The notes under the pieces are model-generated. The model saw only the letters and a list, made by a program, of their open reading frames with translations. It ran no database searches and was not told where the DNA came from. A DNA stretch of 64,000 nucleotides from an uncultured Alphaproteobacteria bacterium (GTDB lineage: Bacteria > Pseudomonadota > Alphaproteobacteria > Methylaequorales > Methylaequoraceae), in contig CACEWP010000004.1 of NCBI GenBank assembly GCA_902563305.1, forward strand, positions 1 to 64,000, written 5' to 3'. The translations under genes and the position numbers were made by a program. Position 1 is the stretch's first letter, and each line of letters opens with the position of its first letter. Shown piece by piece: positions 47,321-56,249 of the stretch.

Positions 47321-48652
47321 TTAATCAATACGGTCTGGAAATAAGTCCTTACTCGATTTTCTATCTTTGATCTTGATAAATTTTCTGTTTTTCTTTCCAT
47401 TATATAGTTGACGGGGTCTACTAATTGTATTGTCACTTTCTGTCATTTCCTTCCATTGCGAAATCCAACCAACAGTTCTTGCAACAGCAAAAATCACAGT
47501 AAACATTGACTCTGGCAACCCAAGTGCTTTTAGAATTATTCCAGAATAAAAATCTACATTAGGATAAAGTTTTTTTTTAATGAAGTACTCATCATTAAGA
47601 GCGATTTCCTCAAGTTTTGTAGCCAACTTAAACAAAGGTACATTAAAATTATCAACCTCCTTTAGAAGGTTATGACAATACTTTCTTAATACCTTTGCTC
47701 TTGGATCATGATTTTTATAAACTCTATGTCCAAATCCCATTAATCTAAAAGAATCATTATTATCTTTTGCTCTTTTTATATATTTATTAATATTTTCCTC
47801 TTTACCAATCTTATTTAACATTCTAATAACTGACTCATTAGCTCCTCCGTGTGCAGGTCCCCATAATGATGCTACTCCAGCAGCCACGCATGCAAATGGA
47901 TTAGCTCCAGACGATCCGGCAATTTTTACTGTTGAGGTGGACGCATTCTGTTCATGATCTGCATGTAAAATTAATAATTTATCCAATGCATCTATACTTG
48001 CTTGGCTTGGTTTATATTCTCCACAAGGAGTTGAAAAAAGCATATGTAGAAAGTTTTCACTATAAGAAAGGGTATTCTTTGGATAAATAAAAGGTTGTCC
48101 CAGTGAATATTTGTATGCCATTGCAGCCATTGTTGGAAGTTTGGATAATAGACGACTAACTGCTACCCACTTGCCTTTATTAGATGAAAAATCATATGTT
48201 TTTTCCGGATAAAAAGAAGACAAAGCTCCAACAATACCAACCATAACAGCCATTGGATGAGAATCTCTTCTGAAACCACTGTAAAAACGTAATATCTGTT
48301 CATGCAACATCGTATGATGAGTTATAATATTGATAAACTTTTTTTTATTCTTTTGATCAGGCAAGTCTCCATTAAGTAATAAATAGCAAACTTCTGAATA
48401 ATCGGATTTTTCTGCTAGTTCCTCGATTTTATAACCTCTGTGAAGAAGAATTCCTTTTTCACCGTCAATAAAGGTAATCTGTGATTTACAACTTGCTGTA
48501 GATTTAAAACCTGGGTCATAAACAAACATACCTGTTTCTTGATAAAAGGTCGATAAATCAGCTACTGCGGGTCCACAAGAACCCTCTTTTACTTGAAACT
48601 CATAAGTTTTACCGTTTCTATTATCTTTGACTGTCAGAGTTTTTTTCTTCAT
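47321..48652 (-). CDS. gltA: Citrate synthase
   Basis: Condenses acetyl-CoA and oxaloacetate in the TCA cycle. [23 protein letters not shown] and [15 protein letters not shown] hold the active-site histidines and substrate arginine, and the catalytic Asp lies in the FYSGI segment (VDFYSGIIL). It has 443 residues, with the N-terminal small beta domain of the type II hexameric form. It is last in lexA-gltX-gltA, 14 bases after gltX. Confidence 0.96.
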   Translation of the reverse strand: MKKKTLTVKDNRNGKTYEFQVKEGSCGPAVADLSTFYQETGMFVYDPGFKSTASCKSQITFIDGEKGILLHRGYKIEELAEKSDYSEVCYLLLNGDLPDQKNKKKFINIITHHTMLHEQILRFYSGFRRDSHPMAVMVGIVGALSSFYPEKTYDFSSNKGKWVAVSRLLSKLPTMAAMAYKYSLGQPFIYPKNTLSYSENFLHMLFSTPCGEYKPSQASIDALDKLLILHADHEQNASTSTVKIAGSSGANPFACVAAGVASLWGPAHGGANESVIRMLNKIGKEENINKYIKRAKDNNDSFRLMGFGHRVYKNHDPRAKVLRKYCHNLLKEVDNFNVPLFKLATKLEEIALNDEYFIKKKLYPNVDFYSGIILKALGLPESMFTVIFAVARTVGWISQWKEMTESDNTISRPRQLYNGKKNRKFIKIKDRKSSKDLFPDRID

Positions 48653-48666
48653 TTAAAATGTATTTT

Positions 48667-50022
48667 TTATCTATTGATTCTTCTGATTATTTCGTCATTA
48701 CCTAAAATTCGTATTATTTTATAAATTGAAGGTCCAAAGATACTCCCTGTTATTAGTAATCTAAGTGGTTGAGCAACTAATTTAAAGGAAATATCATGGT
48801 AGTTAACAACATCTTTTATAGTTTCTTCAATATTTAAATCATTCCATTCAATTATATCAGAAAATTTATCTTTAAAGGTTTTTTTATATTTTTTGAATCC
48901 TTCTAATATATTAAGTTCTTCTTTTGTAAAACTTTTTGTTATTGAACTTAGCTTTAAAATATTGAATTCTATATCATTTAGAGATGAGGATCTATCCTTA
49001 TATAGATCTATCAACTCTAGCAAATCTACTTGACTAAAAAAATCAAGTTTTTCTATTTTTTCAGTATTTTTTTTTAAATGATCTAGTATTTTCTCATTTG
49101 ACATTTCTTTAATATAGAAATTATTTAGAAAATTTAATTTCTTATTATCAAATTTTGCAGGAGATTTACCTAATTTATCTAATGAAAATTTTTCTTTTAT
49201 AAAATCAATTGAGAAAATTTCTTGATCACCGTAAGACCAGCCAAGCCTTATCATGTAGTTGATTAAAGCTTCAGGAAGAAAACCATCGGATTTATATTTA
49301 AGAATTGAAACTGCGTTATCTCTTTTTGACATTTTCTGATTATTTTCATTATGAATTAAAGAGATATGAGCAAAATTAGGTCTATAATTAAGAAAATCAA
49401 AAATAATTTTTTGCCTAAATGAGTTAGTTAGATGATCATCACCTCTAATTATATCTGAAATATTCATTCTCAAATCATCTACAGCTGAAGATAAAAGGAA
49501 TGTAGGTGAACCATCACTTCTTACAATAATATAGTCATCAATTTCATTAGCGTTTACATTTACCTTTCCTTGAATTTTATCGTTAAGAGTTTGAGATTCG
49601 TCAAGAGGTGCTTTTATTCTAATACAATAATCTTGATTATTAGGAAGGTTGCTTTGTTTATCCCTCCATTCACTATAAAATCTTTTTTTTGAAGATTTAA
49701 ATCTATGAATAAATTCTTTATCATGAAAACATTTATATGCTAGGCCCCTGGATAAAAGAGACTTAGCTACTTCCAAGTGCTCTTTTTTATTTTTACTTTG
49801 ATAAATTATCTTATCATCAATATCCAGACCTAGCCATTCTAAACCTTTTATAATTGATTTAGTCGACTCTGCTGAGTTTCTATCTTTATCGGTATCTTCA
49901 ATTCTTAATCTAAATTTTCCATTATTTTTTTTTGCATGAAGATAGTTAAATAAAGCTGTTCTAGCACCTCCAATGTGTAAAGGTCCTGAAGGAGAGGGGG
50001 CAAATCTAGTAATAATGGACAT
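48667..50022 (-). CDS. gltX: Glutamyl-tRNA synthetase
   Basis: Class I synthetase that charges tRNA-Glu. The HIGH-type motif is APSPSGPLHIGGARTALF at the N-terminus, and the KMSKS-type motif is QKMSKRDNAVS (about residue 240). It has 451 residues, so the anticodon-binding part is complete but compact. It lies between lexA and gltA; many alphaproteobacteria have comEC between lexA and gltX, which is absent here. Confidence 0.95.
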   Translation of the reverse strand: MSIITRFAPSPSGPLHIGGARTALFNYLHAKKNNGKFRLRIEDTDKDRNSAESTKSIIKGLEWLGLDIDDKIIYQSKNKKEHLEVAKSLLSRGLAYKCFHDKEFIHRFKSSKKRFYSEWRDKQSNLPNNQDYCIRIKAPLDESQTLNDKIQGKVNVNANEIDDYIIVRSDGSPTFLLSSAVDDLRMNISDIIRGDDHLTNSFRQKIIFDFLNYRPNFAHISLIHNENNQKMSKRDNAVSILKYKSDGFLPEALINYMIRLGWSYGDQEIFSIDFIKEKFSLDKLGKSPAKFDNKKLNFLNNFYIKEMSNEKILDHLKKNTEKIEKLDFFSQVDLLELIDLYKDRSSSLNDIEFNILKLSSITKSFTKEELNILEGFKKYKKTFKDKFSDIIEWNDLNIEETIKDVVNYHDISFKLVAQPLRLLITGSIFGPSIYKIIRILGNDEIIRRINR

Positions 50023-50043
50023 ATTAAGTTTTGAAAAAAAACT

Positions 50044-50661
50044 TTATTTAAATTTTCTTATTAAACCAACTAAAAGACCTTGAATCTTAACCCTACCTTC
50101 ACCAAAAATTCTTGTTTTATAATTTTTGTTTGCAGGTTCAAGGGCGATAGAGTTTTTAAAAGACCTGAATTTTTTTAAAGTTACCTCATTTCCATCTATG
50201 AGTGCAACAACAATATCACCTGTATGAGCTTGTTGAGCTTTTTTTATTACTACAATATCTCCATCAAATATACCTTCATCAATCATAGATTCACCGTTAA
50301 CTTCTAACGTGAAATGTTCATCTCTGTTATTTATTAAGTAGTTTGGAACTGATATTTGCTCAAAACTTCCCGTAATTGCTTCAATGGGGTTTCCAGCAGC
50401 AATTCTCCCTAAGAAAGGAATATCCGTTTCTAAAGTATTCGTTGAGCTTTTATTTGTGGTCAGCAATTCTAGTGCTCTTGCTTTATGAGGGGTTTTTTTT
50501 ATAAATCCTTTCTCTTCCAGACTGGAAAGTAATTTATATATCCCCGATTTTGACTTGATGCTTAGGTTATTTTTCATCTCATCAAAAGTAGGAAAAAGCA
50601 TCTCTTTTTCATAATAATTTTTTATATAATCTAAAAGTTGTTTCTGTTTTATTGTTAACAT
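50044..50661 (-). CDS. lexA: LexA repressor
   Basis: SOS repressor that cleaves itself when RecA is activated by DNA damage. It has an N-terminal winged helix (about 1-65) and a C-terminal S24 domain. The cleavage site is Ala89-Gly90 in RIAAGNP, with catalytic Ser125 in GESMIDEG and Lys163 in EVTLKKF. It has 205 residues. The operator GTTC-N7-GTTC lies just upstream, so lexA is autoregulated. gltX and gltA follow within 22 and 14 bases and are probably in the same transcript. Confidence 0.96.
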   Translation of the reverse strand: MLTIKQKQLLDYIKNYYEKEMLFPTFDEMKNNLSIKSKSGIYKLLSSLEEKGFIKKTPHKARALELLTTNKSSTNTLETDIPFLGRIAAGNPIEAITGSFEQISVPNYLINNRDEHFTLEVNGESMIDEGIFDGDIVVIKKAQQAHTGDIVVALIDGNEVTLKKFRSFKNSIALEPANKNYKTRIFGEGRVKIQGLLVGLIRKFK

Positions 50662-50668
50662 ATTAAAT

Positions 50669-50683
50669 GTTCTACATAAGTTC
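50669..50683 (-). promoter_or_regulatory. LexA operator (SOS box), alphaproteobacterial type
   Basis: On the plus strand it reads GTTC (50669-50672), seven bases, GTTC (50680-50683); on the lexA strand GAAC-N7-GAAC. This direct repeat is the known alphaproteobacterial LexA site. It ends 8 bases from the lexA ATG and covers the -10 box, so LexA binding would block its own promoter. Confidence 0.9.
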
Positions 50684-50697
50684 TACCAACATGTCAA
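50669..50697 (-). promoter_or_regulatory. lexA promoter
   Basis: On the minus strand: a perfect TTGACA (50697-50692), a 17-base spacer and TAGAAC (50674-50669). The predicted start near 50662 is one base from the ATG at 50661, so the mRNA should be leaderless. The -10 box is part of the SOS operator. Confidence 0.75.
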
Positions 50698-50708
50698 GTC
50701 ATAAGTTT

Positions 50709-51896
50709 CTAATTTACAAAATCATTAAAAACCAGAATTCTTGCATTTTGTTTCCTCTTAATTGGATTTGAAAATGGTTTTCTTACTAAAATACCATCAG
50801 CAATATTTAACATATTTATTAATGAACTGTCTTGATTATCTATTAGTTCGAAGGTATTATTTTTAATGATAACTCTTTGAAATAATGTTAAATTTGAATT
50901 CTTTTTTATAGATTTACCAGAAGAAAATTCTCTTTGCTTTAAATCTATATATTTAAATCCGTAAAATGAATTAATGAATGTTGGTAAAAAATTAATCAAA
51001 GAAGTAAAACATGACACAGGATTACCTGGTAATCCAAGAAAATATTTATTTTTATTAAACTTTCCAAATGTTGTCGGCTTACCTGGTTTAATAGCTACCC
51101 TCTCAAATAAAATTTTAAGTCCAACCTCTTGAAGTGCTGATTTAACTAGGTCGTACTTCCCTTTTGAAACACCACCACTAGTAATTAGTAGATCAAATTT
51201 TTTTTGTGATTTATATTTTTTAATAAATTCATTATGATTGTCTTTAGATAGTTCTATTTTGATCAGTTCACCACCAAATAGTTCTACAAAATGCTTGATA
51301 AAGATGTTATTGGTCGATTCAACAAGTGGTGATTCATTTTTATTTTTAATTAACTCATCCCCAGTACAAATTACAAATATTCTGGGTTTTTTTAAAACTT
51401 TTAACCTTTTTAACTTCATGGATTTAGCCAAAGCAATTGATCTAACATTCATAATAGACTTTTTATGAAGGTATTTTTTGTTTTTGACAAGGTCAGAACA
51501 TTTTTTCCTTATAAAATTATTAGATGGAAAATCATTAATATAAATATGCTTGGTCTCAATTTGAAAGTTTTCTTTTGGAATAACTCTTTTATCATCACCA
51601 TATACAGGAGCTCCAGTATAAATTAGAACGCATTCGCCATTATTAATTTTTTTTGCTTTTTTATCTCCTGCTTTTGATTCACCAATTATTTTAAATCTTT
51701 TTACTTTTTCTTTTTTTAAAACAAGAACACCATCCATTGATGAGACATTATTATTTGGAAGATTTGCTTTTGAATAATAGTCGGTTAGAAGGATTCTATT
51801 TCCTGAATTTTCAGTCTTAACAAGTTCAAAACTCTTGGATTTATAAACATTTCTTGAAATTATATTAAGAGCTTGGGTATATGTTATCATCTTCAT
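50709..51896 (-). CDS. moeA: Molybdopterin molybdenumtransferase
   Basis: Inserts molybdenum into molybdopterin. Motifs: SSMDGVLV, VICTGDELI, TSGGVSKGKYDLV (the MoCF core) and LGLPGNPVSCF. The 395-residue length is normal. The ATG at 51896 has AGGA about 5 bases upstream; a longer frame to 51941 lies inside moaC and is unconserved. It overlaps moaC by 32 bases. Only moaC and moeA of the cofactor pathway are here. The 47-base gap after its stop holds the lexA promoter. Confidence 0.93.
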   Translation of the reverse strand: MKMITYTQALNIISRNVYKSKSFELVKTENSGNRILLTDYYSKANLPNNNVSSMDGVLVLKKEKVKRFKIIGESKAGDKKAKKINNGECVLIYTGAPVYGDDKRVIPKENFQIETKHIYINDFPSNNFIRKKCSDLVKNKKYLHKKSIMNVRSIALAKSMKLKRLKVLKKPRIFVICTGDELIKNKNESPLVESTNNIFIKHFVELFGGELIKIELSKDNHNEFIKKYKSQKKFDLLITSGGVSKGKYDLVKSALQEVGLKILFERVAIKPGKPTTFGKFNKNKYFLGLPGNPVSCFTSLINFLPTFINSFYGFKYIDLKQREFSSGKSIKKNSNLTLFQRVIIKNNTFELIDNQDSSLINMLNIADGILVRKPFSNPIKRKQNARILVFNDFVN

Positions 51897-52356
51897 AATT
51901 TCCTGATTTTCCACCGCTTTTAAACAACAACCTAATATCATTTATTACAATTTTTTTATCAAAACTTTTACACATATCATAAATTGTTAGAGCAGCTATA
52001 GAGCAAGCTGTAAGTGCTTCCATCTCAACTCCTGTCTTTGTATTACTTTTAACAATAGATATAACTTCAACCTCAGATTTTTTTTTTATAATTTTGAAAT
52101 CAATATCAACTGAACTTAAATTAATATTATGACACAAAGGAATTAATTCGTAAGTTTTTTTTGCTGCCATTGTTGCCGCTAAGGCAGCAGTGTTAAATAT
52201 AGTGCCTTTTGGACTGTCATCTAAAACTACCTTTTTAAATGTTTGCAAACTGAATTTGACTCTAGCTGTAGCTCTAGCTTCTCTATGAGTATTCTTTTTT
52301 TTTGAAATATCTACCATTTTTATTTCTTTATTTTTTTTTAGATGGGTGAATTTCAT
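51865..52356 (-). CDS. moaC: Cyclic pyranopterin monophosphate synthase
   Basis: Converts the MoaA product to cyclic pyranopterin monophosphate in molybdenum cofactor synthesis. KMVDISKKKNTHREARA, KGTIFNTAALAATMAAKKT, ELIPLCHNI, KTGVEMEALTA and TIYDMCK are all typical; the active-site lysine should be in the last of these. It has 163 residues, and FTHLKK near the N-terminus supports the chosen ATG. It begins in an ATGA overlap with trpC. Confidence 0.95.
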   Translation of the reverse strand: MKFTHLKKNKEIKMVDISKKKNTHREARATARVKFSLQTFKKVVLDDSPKGTIFNTAALAATMAAKKTYELIPLCHNINLSSVDIDFKIIKKKSEVEVISIVKSNTKTGVEMEALTACSIAALTIYDMCKSFDKKIVINDIRLLFKSGGKSGNYEDDNIYPSS

Positions 52357-53129
52357 TTTTTTCTTATTATTTCTTCAGTTTTTAATTTAATATTTTTGGC
52401 CGACATCAATGATTCTCCTATTAAAAAACCATCTGCACCTTGACTTGTAAAATCAATAAGTTGTTTATTATTATCTAAACCACTTTCACATAATTTAATA
52501 ATTCCCTTGGGAATTTCTTTTGATAGTTTAGTAAATGTGTTTAAATCAATTTTAAGTGTTTTAAGATTTCTATTATTTATTCCTATACAATTAACTTGTA
52601 GTTTAATTGCTCTTTCCAATTCAATTTTATCATGAACCTCTACTATTACATCCATTCCTAGGTCTTGAGCAATCTTATAAAATAGTCTAGCTTCTTTATC
52701 ATCTAGAATTGCAAGAATCAGAAGTATACAATCAGCACCGAAATAATAACTTTCATATATCTGCCATTCATCTAATATAAAATCTTTCCTTAAAATTGGT
52801 AAATCAACAATATTTTTAACCTCATTTAAATAATGAATATCTCCCTTAAAAAAATTCTTTTCTGTAAGTATAGATAAACAGGATGCTCCTGCATTCATAT
52901 ATTCAGTTGCTATTTGTTTTAAGTCAAATTTTTTACAGATTTCTCCTTTACTGGGAGAAAATCTTTTAATTTCAGCAATTAGATTAAAATATTTATGATT
53001 TGTTTTTATGAGTTTATCTAAAAAATTTCTTCTTTCACAAATGTTAATTTTACTCTTATATTCTATCTGACTTTTTTGAATTGTAATTTCAGAAAGTTTT
53101 TTTTCACAAATTTGTTCTAGAATATTCAT
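52353..53129 (-). CDS. trpC: Indole-3-glycerol phosphate synthase
   Basis: Closes the indole ring in tryptophan synthesis (TIM barrel). LIAEIKRFSPSKGEI, LSILTEKNFFKGD, LRKDFILDEWQIYES and IGINNRNLKT carry the catalytic Lys and Glu residues. It has 258 residues and is not fused to TrpF. The ATG at 53129 starts one base after the trpD stop; an in-frame TTG at 53141 is less likely. Confidence 0.95.
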   Translation of the reverse strand: MNILEQICEKKLSEITIQKSQIEYKSKINICERRNFLDKLIKTNHKYFNLIAEIKRFSPSKGEICKKFDLKQIATEYMNAGASCLSILTEKNFFKGDIHYLNEVKNIVDLPILRKDFILDEWQIYESYYFGADCILLILAILDDKEARLFYKIAQDLGMDVIVEVHDKIELERAIKLQVNCIGINNRNLKTLKIDLNTFTKLSKEIPKGIIKLCESGLDNNKQLIDFTSQGADGFLIGESLMSAKNIKLKTEEIIRKK

Positions 53130-53130
53130 T

Positions 53131-54138
53131 TTATTTGGCAATTAATGATAAAAGCTTATTTAAGACTAAACCATTATCAATTTTACTTTCAACAATTTTT
53201 ATTCCTTGATTAAGAGTTTTTACTTTTTCACTAATTAATAATCCGGCTGCTGAATTAAGAACAATATTATCTCTGATAGCACCAGTTTCTCCTTCAAATG
53301 CTCTTTTCATAATAAATGCATTTTCTCTTGCCGAACCACCTTTTAATTCATTCTCTTGTCTGACTTTAAATCCAAATTCTTTAGGGTCCAATTTCTTTTT
53401 TCTTGATATTATTCCATTTTTAATTTCTATATATAAGTTATTTGACGTCGAAGTGAGTTCATCATACCCATTGGTATTAAAAACCACCCATGCTTTTTTT
53501 AGTTTCAACTTTGATATACATTTTGCATGAGTTTCTAAATTTTTTTCATTGCTTACACCTATTATTTGATAATTAAGTCTAACCGGATTTAATAAAGGAC
53601 CTAGCAAGTTAAAGATGGTTCTAAATGGTAGTGATTTTCTTATTTTTGCAACACTTTTTAATGCGGAATGATATTTAGGTGCAAATAGAAAGCAAATACC
53701 ATTTCTCTTGAAAAAATCTACAGTATCCTTTTCATTTAAATCAATTTTTATTCCGAGGGATTCAAGAACATCAAAACTACCTGATTTTGAAGTTATAGAT
53801 CTGTTTCCGTGTTTGGCGATTTTTACATCACAAGCTGATAAAACAATTGATGTTGCAGTAGAAAAATTAAAACTATTTTTATGATCACCACCTGTTCCAC
53901 AAGTATCCATAATTTGACCAGAAAGAGAAATTTTTCTCATTTTTTTTCTAAGAATTTTGACAAATGCATAAATTTCTTCAAAACTCTCACCTTTTTTAAA
54001 TAAAAATGATAATAGGCTGACAATCTGATATTCATCAAATTTTTCTTCTAAGACTCCTTGAGAAATAAAATCTGATTCAGACTGAGAAAGTTTTGAATTC
54101 TTAAGAATTTTATTAATAATAACTTCAAACTTTTTCAT
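53131..54138 (-). CDS. trpD: Anthranilate phosphoribosyltransferase
   Basis: Joins anthranilate to PRPP. DTCGTGGDHKNSFNFSTAT is the PRPP loop, followed by KHGNRSITSKSGS and NLLGPLLNP. It has 335 residues. It is a separate gene, not fused to TrpG, which lies 26 bases upstream. Confidence 0.95.
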   Translation of the reverse strand: MKKFEVIINKILKNSKLSQSESDFISQGVLEEKFDEYQIVSLLSFLFKKGESFEEIYAFVKILRKKMRKISLSGQIMDTCGTGGDHKNSFNFSTATSIVLSACDVKIAKHGNRSITSKSGSFDVLESLGIKIDLNEKDTVDFFKRNGICFLFAPKYHSALKSVAKIRKSLPFRTIFNLLGPLLNPVRLNYQIIGVSNEKNLETHAKCISKLKLKKAWVVFNTNGYDELTSTSNNLYIEIKNGIISRKKKLDPKEFGFKVRQENELKGGSARENAFIMKRAFEGETGAIRDNIVLNSAAGLLISEKVKTLNQGIKIVESKIDNGLVLNKLLSLIAK

Positions 54139-54164
54139 TATAGTATCAAGACTCCTTATAATAT

Positions 54165-54746
54165 TTAGCTCTTCTTAATGTTTAGAAAATTTTTTAAAAG
54201 TAAGTGCCCATTATCGGTTGCTATGCTTTCTGGATGAAATTGGACTCCAAAAATTGGAAGCTTTTTATGTTCTATAGCCATTATTACATTGTTTTTAGTT
54301 TTAGCGGTGATTGTAAGATCAGAATTAATTGACTTTGGATCTACGATTAAGGAATGATATCTTGTAGCATTAAATGGATTTTGCATTGATTTAAATAGTA
54401 ATGATTTACTAAAAAAAATTTCACTTACTTTCCCATGAACTGGTTTTCCACTTTGAATGACTTTAGAATTAAAACACTCTGCAATAACTTGATGACCCAA
54501 ACATACTCCTAAAGTTGGAATCACTGAGCGACTCTTAGCATTAATTTTAACTAAGTCCATACAGATTCCAGAATTTTCAGGTGTGCTTGGTCCGGGAGAA
54601 ATGACAATGTATTCTGGTTTTAATTTAAAAATTTGTTCTACTGAAATTTCATCATTTCTATATATTCTTACTTTTTGACCAATTTCTTCAAAATAATGAA
54701 CTAAGTTGTAGGTAAAGCTATCATAATTATCTATTAATATTATCAT
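54165..54746 (-). CDS. trpG: Anthranilate synthase glutamine amidotransferase component
   Basis: Class I glutaminase that supplies ammonia to TrpE. The nucleophile Cys lies in LGVCLGHQVIAE and the His-Glu pair in FGVQFHPESI; the IDNYDSFTYNLVHY N-terminus is typical. It has 193 residues. It overlaps trpE by one base (TAATG). It may also serve p-aminobenzoate synthesis (PabA), as in other bacteria with one copy, but that is inference. Confidence 0.95.
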   Translation of the reverse strand: MIILIDNYDSFTYNLVHYFEEIGQKVRIYRNDEISVEQIFKLKPEYIVISPGPSTPENSGICMDLVKINAKSRSVIPTLGVCLGHQVIAECFNSKVIQSGKPVHGKVSEIFFSKSLLFKSMQNPFNATRYHSLIVDPKSINSDLTITAKTKNNVIMAIEHKKLPIFGVQFHPESIATDNGHLLLKNFLNIKKS

Positions 54747-56248
54747 TATTTAAAGTTTCTAGCTTGTTCACATGCAGTTAATAGTGCAAGAGCTTTATTT
54801 TCGGTTTCTTTATATTCATTTAATGGGATACTATCTGCCACTATTCCTGCCCCTGATTGAATATAAATATATTGATCCTTAATAACTGCAGTCCTCAATG
54901 CTATGCATGTATCAATATTGCCATTAGCAGAAATATAACCTACAGAACCTGCGTAGACGTTTCTTCTATTCTTTTCAAGCTCTTCAATTATTTGAATCGC
55001 TCTTATTTTTGGAGCACCGGTAACAGTTCCAGCTGGGAAACCGCTAAAAAGAACATCCGTTTGTTTTTTTTTCTTATCGATTGTTCCTTCAATATTTGAG
55101 ACAATATGCATTACATGTGAAAAATACTCAACATACATCTTATCAGTTACATTTACAGTACCTGGTTTAGTTACTCTGCTTAAATCATTTCTTCCTAAAT
55201 CTAAAAGCATAAGATGCTCTGAAATTTCTTTAGGATCATTAATAAGTTCATTTTTTAAATTTTCATCTTCTACATCATTTTTTCCTCTTTTTCTAGTGCC
55301 TGCGATTGGCCTAATTGTAACTTTTTTGCTTTCTAACTTTATTAAAATTTCAGGACTAGAACCAACTATTGAAAAATCTTTAAAATTCATAAAGAAAAGA
55401 TAAGGTGAAGGATTTAAATATCTCAATGCTCTGTATACTGAAAATGGATCAGTTTCTATTCTTTTTTTAAATAGTCGTGATAGTACTACTTGAAAGATTT
55501 CTCCTTCATAAATATATTTTTTTGCTTTATTAACCATTACTTTAAATTCGTTATAATTTGTATTGGACTTAACATTTTTAAAAATATTTATTTTTTTCTT
55601 ATTCTTATGAAGTGAACTAAAACTATTTTTAGATATTGGTCTGTTAATTTTATTGACAACTTGATGAATTTCTTTTTTTGCTTTTTCAAAAGACTCCATT
55701 GGTTTCAGATTACTTTTACAGACTAGTTTAGTAATAAATAATTTGTCATTAACATTATCAAAAACTAATGTTATTGACGGTCTTATAAAAATTGAGTCAG
55801 GTAAATTTAAATTATTTTTCTTTTCAAGCTTTATCTTTTCAAAGTGTTGAATCATTTCGTATCCCATATATCCAAAAAGACCAGTTGATATTGACGGAAT
55901 ATTTTTTGGAATATTCAACCTATTGTTATTAAATAATTTTTTTAAGTTTTCTATTGGACTTTTATCTAAAATTTTTTTTTTTGAAGAAAGGTTTAGATTT
56001 TTGAACTTACATTTATTGTTTTTACATTCCCAGATTAAATCTGGTTTTAAACCTATTACTGAATAGCGACCTTTCTGACTGCCTTTTTCAACAGATTCAA
56101 AAAGGAAAGTATATTTTTCTTTTTTAAGTTTTATCAATGCTGAGACTGGTGTGTGTACATCTGCAGCAAATGACAAAAACACAATTTGATCCTTACCGGC
56201 TTTATAGTTTTTTTGAAAAAGCTTATAGTCAGGTTTATTAATATCCAT
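54746..56248 (-). CDS. trpE: Anthranilate synthase component I
   Basis: Makes anthranilate from chorismate. The N-terminal feedback region has FLFESVEKG followed by GRYSVIG. The chorismate domain has IRPIAGTRKRG, DLGRNDLSRV, FPAGTVTGAPKIRA and the final IQSGAGIVADS. It has 500 residues. It starts one base after the ppiD stop, so there is no space for a leader peptide or attenuator. Confidence 0.95.
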   Translation of the reverse strand: MDINKPDYKLFQKNYKAGKDQIVFLSFAADVHTPVSALIKLKKEKYTFLFESVEKGSQKGRYSVIGLKPDLIWECKNNKCKFKNLNLSSKKKILDKSPIENLKKLFNNNRLNIPKNIPSISTGLFGYMGYEMIQHFEKIKLEKKNNLNLPDSIFIRPSITLVFDNVNDKLFITKLVCKSNLKPMESFEKAKKEIHQVVNKINRPISKNSFSSLHKNKKKINIFKNVKSNTNYNEFKVMVNKAKKYIYEGEIFQVVLSRLFKKRIETDPFSVYRALRYLNPSPYLFFMNFKDFSIVGSSPEILIKLESKKVTIRPIAGTRKRGKNDVEDENLKNELINDPKEISEHLMLLDLGRNDLSRVTKPGTVNVTDKMYVEYFSHVMHIVSNIEGTIDKKKKQTDVLFSGFPAGTVTGAPKIRAIQIIEELEKNRRNVYAGSVGYISANGNIDTCIALRTAVIKDQYIYIQSGAGIVADSIPLNEYKETENKALALLTACEQARNFK

Positions 56249-56249
56249 C

